In this document: one piece after another, positions 58,501 through 64,000 of the stretch | How positions within the stretch are numbered: the first letter of the stretch is position 1 | Layout of the letters: every line of letters starts with the position of its first letter | From: Nematostella vectensis | Lineage: Eukaryota; Cnidaria; Anthozoa; Actiniaria; Edwardsiidae | Assembly (NCBI RefSeq): GCF_932526225.1 | Contig: NC_064045.1 | Location: 4,350,498 to 4,414,497 of the forward strand | Reading direction: 5' to 3' | DNA: 64,000 nucleotides | Position numbers and translations under genes: made by a program | The notes under the pieces: model-generated | Told to the model about the DNA's origin: nothing | The model's database searches: none | What the model saw: only the letters and a program-made list of their open reading frames with translations

Positions 58501-60180
58501 GGATGAGCCAATCAGATTTGACCTTTGTGATGACGTTTTGGCTGAGCTCAACTGCACGTGCAGTCCCAAACAAAATGCTATGTTCTCTCTTCAGTACTTT
58601 GCTTATCGTTGCTCTCTTCTTTGATATGAATCCAACACTACATACACTTCGAATTCTGTAGCTCGCAATTCTTTTGGTAAACAAACAAAACCAATGGATG
58701 ATGGATGAAAAATATTGTTTCTAGCTGCAATTTGCGCGTGCATCCTCACACCACTCGCTTGACCAACGTCAATGTAGCTGATTGGCCCGTTCATGTGAGT
58801 GCGTCTAAAAATAGCCCGATCATAGGAAACGCCATGACACTTATATAATACAAATGATTGCCCCTACATATGAGCCCCTAGGGTGAGCTAATAATAAACT
58901 ACATTCAGGTAGCTGAATTCCTATCTTCCTTGTCCAAGCCCTTATTTCAAACTGGAAAAAAGCCCACTTCAAAAATATTCTCGTAGCAGCCTAAAAAGTA
59001 TGAGAAAAAAACCCTTACCTTTTGATAAGCTTCTCTGAGAGGGCTGCTATTTTTCACACGGTTTAAATGAGAGACCACACCCCATGCAAACTCTAATTTT
59101 GTGTTAATTTTTTCTAATGGTTCAACAATGGATTCCCATGATACATTGCTTGCTTCAACTCCTAAAAAAGTTAAAAAATAGCTATTCATCTAAGAGTATG
59201 AAGAAAATGTAGCCTTGCTGTGAAATATAAAGAAAATATTAGACAACATCTAAAGGGCATATTAAAACAATCTGATTTAGATCTCCCAAAGCCTATGAGA
59301 GTTATTCCAGTTCTAATGCCCATAGTGCAATTTAAGGCCAAGTCAAAATAGACAAATGTTTTCCATCTGGATTTTTTATTTCTTTATGTCGATTACGATG
59401 TGTATTTACACTCTTCCCAAGAGATAGTAGGAGTTTTGCATGATTATGAGGTGAAACTTTAAATGTTTATATATAAACAACACAACTCGCAAGTCATATA
59501 TTACCGAAACTAAAGTTTTTAGTTTTGCCGCAATGTTTTTAAATTCAGTAGCACAAGTTATTTTTTATTTTATAGGCGTTTGGTTAAGAAATAATAAAAA
59601 TTTTGGAGCGGGCCCCCAAAAAGACGCAGGTGGGGGAGGGAAACATTTGTTTATTTTTACTTAGCCTTAGTAATTCTTTTTTATTATTCTGAACTTTTTC
59701 AAAACAGATGACAGATTCCACCATTCTATCAGGCATAATACTTGACCAACATTAAATAGGAAACACCCAGCTTTTTGGTTGTTAAGGGGGGTGCTCGAAC
59801 CCACTGCACAACCCCATTCAGGAGATGGGCAATTTAGATGAGACATTTTTTATTTCAAATACGATTCACGAAATAAGGTTAATAAGGATATTTAACTAAA
59901 TTGATAAATTTTAAAGTCTACCGTCAAGCTTATTCTCGAAATCTTGGAAATCCTCCTCGAATGTTTGCGCGAGTTGCGTGATCCCAGGTTCAACGTGTTC
60001 TGGTAGAATTGCTCTGAAATTCGGCAAATCCTTTTGTTTGAATAACGGATTTACATCACTAGACGAACACACAGGTCTCTGGAGGACTCTCAGTTGAGAT
60101 AAAAAGGTCGAGAGATGTAAACATCGTACAGAATTCGACCATAGGCTTGATGACTTCAGAAGGGCCATAGAGGCAGCCAT
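46562..60180 (-). CDS. M3A-family oligopeptidase (oligopeptidase A / PrlC-like zinc metallopeptidase), complete 20-exon gene
   Basis: Exons: 60180-59922, 59161-59019, 58028-57960, 57634-57477, 56308-56201, 55485-55411, 55131-55027, 54928-54775, 53817-53729, 53602-53567, 53462-53408, 52558-52492, 52376-52293, 51398-51274, 50905-50825, 50465-50342, 49510-49435, 49041-48894, 48030-47951, 46679-46562. All phases join and the total is 2,154 bp, 717 residues. The Zn motif HEFGH (508-512) is split between exons 14 and 15; E538 in [11 protein letters not shown] is the third ligand. Other M3 blocks are [64 protein letters not shown] and [16 protein letters not shown]. It cleaves short peptides. The basic, Ser-rich N-terminus ([20 protein letters not shown]) suggests mitochondrial import, as for mitochondrial OpdA-like enzymes. 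Three tandem arrays sit on its exon boundaries. Start in good context (AAAATGGCTGCC). Exon 9 acceptor (AAAG) is the least certain junction. Confidence 0.92.
46999..47193. mobile_element. TIR element with GGCGTAGCCA ends and two poly-G runs
   Basis: Left CCAGCGGCGTAGCCA and right TGTCTACGCCTCTGG are inverted repeats with mismatches, like hAT termini. G runs at 47,035-47,052 and 47,134-47,153 lie inside. It lies in the last intron of the M3 gene. Confidence 0.55.
47209..47958 (-). repeat. 36-bp array, about 21 copies, of the exon-19 end and 5' splice donor of the M3 gene
   Basis: On the minus strand, exon 19 ends GTTGGTAAAAG and the intron starts GTGAGATTTC. The array begins at this junction, and almost every 36-bp unit repeats GTAAAAG-GTGAGATTTCTACG, i.e. 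the last 7 exon bases plus a strong donor. Phase with exon 20 (which starts A-TTT-CGT after TACAG) fixes the true donor at 47,951/47,950. The plus strand is open across the array (374 codons) only because 36 is a multiple of three. Confidence 0.88.
48360..48613 (+). mobile_element. TTAA-flanked MITE, copy 3
   Basis: A 254-bp copy of the element at 11,227 in the same orientation, in intron 18 of the M3 gene. The internal block GAGGATGTTATTGATAATTT is shared. Confidence 0.8.
49490..50195 (-). repeat. 72-bp array, about 9 copies, derived from the exon-17 splice acceptor of the M3 gene
   Basis: On the minus strand the functional junction is TAAGCTAGATTCCTCCTCTAG then CTCGTCAGTACATGG. Each repeat unit has the same layout (GCTAAGCTAGATTTCCCC, TTCACTAT, CTCGTCTGTACAAGG), so it carries the pyrimidine tract and the first exon bases, but the acceptor AG has become AT. 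The unit nearest the exon is the functional one. 72 is a multiple of three, which keeps several frames open on both strands. Confidence 0.85.
51940..52223 (-). mobile_element. tRNA-derived SINE, 284 bp, with 13-bp target site duplication
   Basis: Read on the minus strand the 5' part contains an A-box-like GTTAGCGCGTCAGCG and a B box GGTTCGATTCCCGG (pol III promoter), and the 3' part contains AAGCGCTATATAAATGC and an AT-rich tail. Perfect 13-bp direct repeats ATGCATAATTACA flank it (51,927-51,939 and 52,224-52,236). It lies in intron 13 of the M3 gene, in the same orientation as the gene. Confidence 0.85.
52721..53227. mobile_element. Element with about 50-bp inverted ends in intron 11 of the M3 gene
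   Basis: ACAAGCTATAAATCAACACG, then AAAAAGTATGTTAAACG, at the left recurs inverted at 53,170-53,227 (CGTTCAACATACTTTTTC, then GTGCTGATTTATAGCTTGT). The right part contains an internal near-palindrome, TGACGTTTCGAGCGTTGGGC. It is non-coding and its class is unknown. Confidence 0.6.
55757..55840 (+). repeat. 39-bp tandem duplication
   Basis: Two copies of a 39-bp unit starting AGATATCTGAGCCGGTAGAT and ending AAAAGATAGGA, in intron 5 of the M3 gene. Confidence 0.85.
56417..56637 (+). mobile_element. TTAA-flanked MITE, copy 4, diverged
   Basis: About 221 bp, sharing TTTAATAGATTCTTTTGTCT and weakened ends (TTAAAGCAGCGGTAGTTTAC, GCGATCGTGGCTTTAA) with the other copies. It is an older insertion in intron 4 of the M3 gene. 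Confidence 0.65.
56975..57307. mobile_element. TIR element bounded by poly-G and poly-C in intron 4 of the M3 gene
   Basis: Left GGGGGGTGAATAGG after 16 G (56,980-56,995), right CCTATTCACCCACACCCCCC running into 18 C (57,285-57,302). CCGAAG is present on both outer sides as a possible target duplication. The interior has many GCGGATT repeats. Confidence 0.55.
58185..58385 (+). repeat. Degenerate GC-rich minisatellite of about 20-24 bp
   Basis: Imperfect units built on GGGTGTGGCCAGGAGGGGTC, in intron 2 of the M3 gene. There is no in-frame coding sense. Confidence 0.75.
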
Positions 60181-61564
60181 TTTGTATAAGGTCTAGCTAG
60201 CACAGGTAGCCCGCACACCACAGGCAGCCCAGGGCTTCGGTTTGATTAGCTAATGAGCTGAGAAATAGCATCAGGGTGTGAACAAAGAGAAACGCAGGAC
60301 GAGGAACGCGGCTACATTCGCTCCATCCTTCTCTTCAGGCGCGCGGGGTTTATCCCTCATTGTCACAGGCTATTTATATAACCTCCTAGTCTTTGCTTTT
60401 TCGAGTCCAGGGGCAAAGGAGGGAAGGGGATGGGGGGGGCAACCTCTTTCCCATGGTCCTCTCGGGATTCTCCCGATTTCGCTTGAATTTCCTCAATCCC
60501 GACGCAACCTCGATTTTTTTTTTTTTTTGGGGGGGGGGGGTGGGGATTTGCGGCTGTCGCCGAAAAATCCTGATTTCTGAACACTCTGAGTCTGGTTACG
60601 AAAATCACAACACAGATGCTTTGATTGTAAATCGGAAAGGTTTGTCTTCTGTCAATCAAAATTACTCCGAGTTTTTTTTATGATACACAAGATTGTGAAT
60701 TGTCCCGTAGTATTAATCAGCTGATATCTGCCCTTTCTCATTGGTTCTTGTACCATCCCAGAATCCTGGCTTTCCGGGTAATATGATCTTCCCGCTAATG
60801 TGATTAAACACGCAAGCGATAAGCATATCTTAAAATAAAAGATTCATGCTCAACCAATTGTCCATTGGTCACGCTAATGTCATTTTCCGAAATCGGTCTG
60901 AGCGTTCTTAGTAGCTGTTTTATTTATTTCGTGGTTGCATGTATTTTTATTCAGAAATCAGCTTTTTCAGCGTATAATTGCTGGAATTCTTGTCAACACC
61001 CAGGATTTAAATAACACACATTCCAGGAAATTTAAATAATCCCACGCAAGATTTGTCCTTTGCGGAGAAATGCTGGCTTTTTTAATAAGGCAAAGGGTAA
61101 AAATGCATTGTAGAAAATAACCTTTTTATAAAAAAAATTATCTATTGCATAAAGGAGTAAAGGAGGTGTATCAGGGATATGCCAAAACATCAAGATGAGT
61201 AAATTATGTTATCTGTTGTCTATAAGACAAGTAGGTATGATAATACTGATATGAAAATGTAAACATGTCAAAGAAATGAGCGCAAAGTCAGAGTCACTCC
61301 ATCCTAACCCTGTTTTTATCCAGACATGTTATGGTCTATTGCGCATGCGCTTAACTGTTGAAATACACACAGAGATCAAGCCGAGCTCAGGGCGTCTCGT
61401 TAGTACCGCTAAAATTCCATTAAGTGACGTCCATACGAGATTGCAATGACTCTCAGCTCTAGAGCGGTAATGTTAGCTTCTCAAGACGACACATGAGCGG
61501 TTTCAGCGTTGTTCTCGAAACTCGACAGATATTCTTTACCCGCCGGTTGTGCAGTTGAAGTGCG
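60181..61564. promoter_or_regulatory. Divergent intergenic region between the M3 oligopeptidase and MPRIP-like genes
   Basis: 1.38 kb separates two start codons facing away from each other. It contains a C/G homopolymer-rich patch (about 60,420-60,545), a GCGCATGCGC NRF1-like palindrome (61,341-61,350) and a GTGACGTCC half CRE (about 61,424-61,432). NRF1-type sites are common in promoters of mitochondrial genes in animals, which fits the inferred location of the oligopeptidase. Activity is inferred. Confidence 0.4.
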
Positions 61565-62145
61565 ATGGCCGACCGAGCTTGCAGAAACTTTCAACCGAAT
61601 ATTTTCAACAAGAACAAATGTCAGAATTGTTTTAAGCTACAGGAGGCTCATAGATCGTCACAGAGTAGTCTGGATCTAAAGGTATTGTACTCAAGTCTTC
61701 GTAGATCGTCTGACAGCTTTTCATCTCAAGAAGATCGTCCTTCTTTCGGACGCCTAGCGCGTCTCTAAGCCCTAAAATGTCCGCTGCGAAATGCTGTCTT
61801 ACTAAGTGCTGTTTTATATACTTCCGTTATTCAAGCATTAGCATTACACTGCAGAGTATTTAGCATTAATAGAGCTGACAATCTCTTGTTATTATAGGGC
61901 TCAAAGCCGAAAACCGTCGTGAAATCGGGAAAGCTTTCGCTGACATATATTTCTCATGATGTTCTATCGCAAGACAAGACGAAGGCCCAGCAAACGGTTA
62001 GATAAAAAATTCTTAATACTGTTTAAACCGATGTCTGTCATCTAAAATGATTGGTGTTTTGTATTTTTTGTAGAAATGGCAGCGAAGATGGTTTGTTCTT
62101 AATTCAGCAGGAGTCCTGGAGTATTTTATTTATGACGACTCACAC
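61565..62145 (+). CDS. MPRIP-like protein (myosin-phosphatase Rho-interacting family), first three exons; gene continues beyond the window
   Basis: Exons 61565-61681, 61898-61996 and 62074-62145, all phase 0, donors AAG-GTATTG, ACG-GTTAGA and CAC-GTAAGT. The N-terminus has CRNFQPNIFNKNKCQNCF, nearly the same as the N-terminal Cys-rich signature of vertebrate MPRIP (p116RIP), as far as I recall it. Exons 2-3 begin a PH domain: VVKSGKLSLTYIS and KWQRRWFVLNSAGVLEYFIY. MPRIP binds F-actin, RhoA and myosin phosphatase and regulates contractility in the cytosol. The rest of the PH domain and the coiled coils are not in the window. ATG context GTGCGATGGCC is good. No convincing fourth exon was found before 64,000, so the third intron is longer than 1.85 kb. 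Confidence 0.8.
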
Positions 62146-64000
62146 GTAAGTTTGTAATGTCCCTTCGAAGAATGGCCTAATCTTCAAAAGAGTGTAATTG
62201 TCCTATTGTTTTTACTCGAGAAAATTACACCTCCAATCTCACAACTACCAGCTAAATATTTAGAGTTTACTGTCCGACCCCAGATTTCTTTAAACTGTTA
62301 TAACATATAATGGATCGCTTTTCATAGCGCGATAAATTATCATTGTTTTTGCAAACTACTGCGTGGGATGGCTCGGTTTTAGGAATTCTTTATTGCTATT
62401 TGCTGTGATCCCAGATTGGTGTGTGTTTTTCATAATTCTTAAGGTAAATAAAAGCATAAATTACAATATGTTGCCAAGTCTGGAAAGGAGTTATTTTTAA
62501 ATTCATTTTTACCCTAAAAAAACGGTCAAACCTCAATTATTCATATAGTGGTTCTAAACAAAAGTAGGTTCATTGAACACAAAGTTGTAAAAATGTACAT
62601 GTCGTTGTGACAATGGTATGTTGTATAGCTCCTCCACTTACAAAACAACAATGCTAAAACCTCAGCAAAGAATGATCATGGATGCTTAATTTGTGTTGTC
62701 AAACAATTTTTTGAAGTGGATTTTTAATTATGTTTCCCACCACATGCTGGTATAATTAAGAATTCTATTACCACTACAATTACAGTTATTTCTGTACTAT
62801 GTACTTTTAAGGTGATTCAGACCGTAAATGATGTACATTTTTAGTGGCATTTGTGACAAAAACCTTGTTCTATAGTCACTGCAGCTATGACCTTCAGGCA
62901 GTATCTATCGAATGATTAAGATTTTATCTGTGTTTGAGAATAGGTCATTTTCAATTTAATCAATCAGGCTGTCTTATTATATAATGATACAGACTGAAAA
63001 AGCTATCAAAACAGATGGAATATTTAATAAGAGGAGAACATGCCAAGTTATTAGTAGCATATCAATGGATAATTAAATTAATTGGTTTAAGTACCAAAAT
63101 AGACATCTAGACCAAATTAGTCCGAAAGTATTGAATGTGACATAGAATGTACATAAATGTTCATGTAATTTGATATCATGTAAATTGTGTTACCCCGCCG
63201 TTGGAGGCTCTTTTTTCTGAATTTTGCTGTGCTAGCGTCAGAGAAAAGGGTCTCTGCCAGCAGGGTAAAATTTTGTGACACATCTCATCAGTTTTGTAGA
63301 ATGGAACATCTACTTAAACAAATTCTTTTCTGTCTTTATTTCAGGACTGTAGGTATTTTTTTCTATTCGGCCCTGTTTATACAGGTTCACACTATCAATC
63401 TTTATATGCCAGGGCTTAAAATCAGAGCTCATGCAAGACACAACAGCACATGGAATATCTATTACTTGTCACATGATCACGTAGTCATGTAATTATCAAT
63501 ATAATTTCTGGTAATAGTTGAAAATTTTCCAAATGGTTTTCTGTGAATTATTAAAAATTATCGAATGATATATTGTACAAACAGGGTTTCACGAAGTTTC
63601 AGAGTAGGTGGTTGAAATTGATAAGTAAAGGGTGGAAGTTATTTGTTCAAATAAAACAATCAACTTTTTTTTAAAGTAGCCAGTGCTTGGAAAATCGTAG
63701 CTGGTAGTTTCCCCTGCAGCTGTGCCTAAATTAAACCCCTGACAATGTTTTTTTTTTACTTTTTTCATTAAGTAGGAATGAGTTGGTTCACCCATAGCCA
63801 TGCCAAGTCACTATTTCTACTTCTGCCTTTATCTTAAGCACTATATTTAACATGTTCTATAAGTTGCTTTTAATTTATACATATCAAATACCAGAATGTA
63901 ACAAACAAGAATGTTTTTTTTTATTTATATGCTCGACAATGTTTGGCAATCATTAAGTGTATTTATTTAAAGTGTCTTCGGATAAAAACATCATTAAAAG
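62146..64000 (+). other. Start of a long AT-rich intron of the MPRIP-like gene
   Basis: AT-rich sequence with only short ORFs. An acceptor-like TTTATACAG at about 63,383 opens a frame of about 35 codons that lacks PH-domain character, so I do not call an exon. Confidence 0.5.

Noticed and set aside
63383-63492. Fourth exon of the MPRIP-like gene
   Set aside because: An acceptor-like TACAG is present, but the frame lacks PH-domain sequence and ends in a stop.

Overview
The window looks like nuclear DNA of an invertebrate animal, most likely an anthozoan cnidarian. This is inferred from short phase-matched exons with GT-AG introns, secreted PAN-EGF-F5/8C proteins of a kind common in sea anemones and corals, a tRNA-derived SINE, many short TIR elements, and animal genes such as TNIP-like and MPRIP-like. 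The species cannot be fixed from sequence alone. No CRISPR array, operon or bacterial gene cluster is present.

Layout, left to right. 1-10,130 is a very large 82-bp tandem array. Its unit is the 3' end of an F5/8C-domain exon plus its 5' splice donor. The last exon of that gene follows at 10,339-10,485. A small one-exon membrane protein with five 15-residue repeats lies at 12,658-13,293, with a 23-bp minisatellite behind it. A TNIP/ABIN-like coiled-coil adaptor runs leftward (19,170-16,582). A paralogous PAN-EGF-F5/8C gene occupies 23.78-27.81 kb, with a 30-bp G-rich array in its second intron. An intronless ferric-reductase/NOX-like gene runs leftward at 33,061-31,469. A 41-bp minisatellite fills 35.6-38.98 kb. 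A secreted SOUL/HEBP-like gene runs rightward (promoter near 42.1 kb, CDS 43,656-46,079). Tail-to-tail with it is a complete 20-exon M3A oligopeptidase gene on the minus strand (60,180-46,562, 717 codons plus stop). Divergent from that gene, the first three exons of an MPRIP-like PH-domain gene start at 61,565 and leave the window on the right.

The most unusual feature is that tandem arrays repeatedly sit on, and copy, gene-structure boundaries: an F5/8C splice donor (82 bp, about 120 copies), an M3 splice donor (36 bp, about 21 copies), an M3 splice acceptor (72 bp, about 9 copies), the M3 terminal exon and stop codon (about 93 bp, 2-3 copies), and the first donor of the SOUL gene (142 bp, 2 copies). 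The copied signals are mostly intact in the donor arrays. In the acceptor array the AG is mutated in the extra copies.

Intergenic and intronic DNA is rich in short non-autonomous DNA transposons with clear terminal inverted repeats, including nested insertions, and in long G or C homopolymers. No transposase or reverse transcriptase reading frame was recognised.
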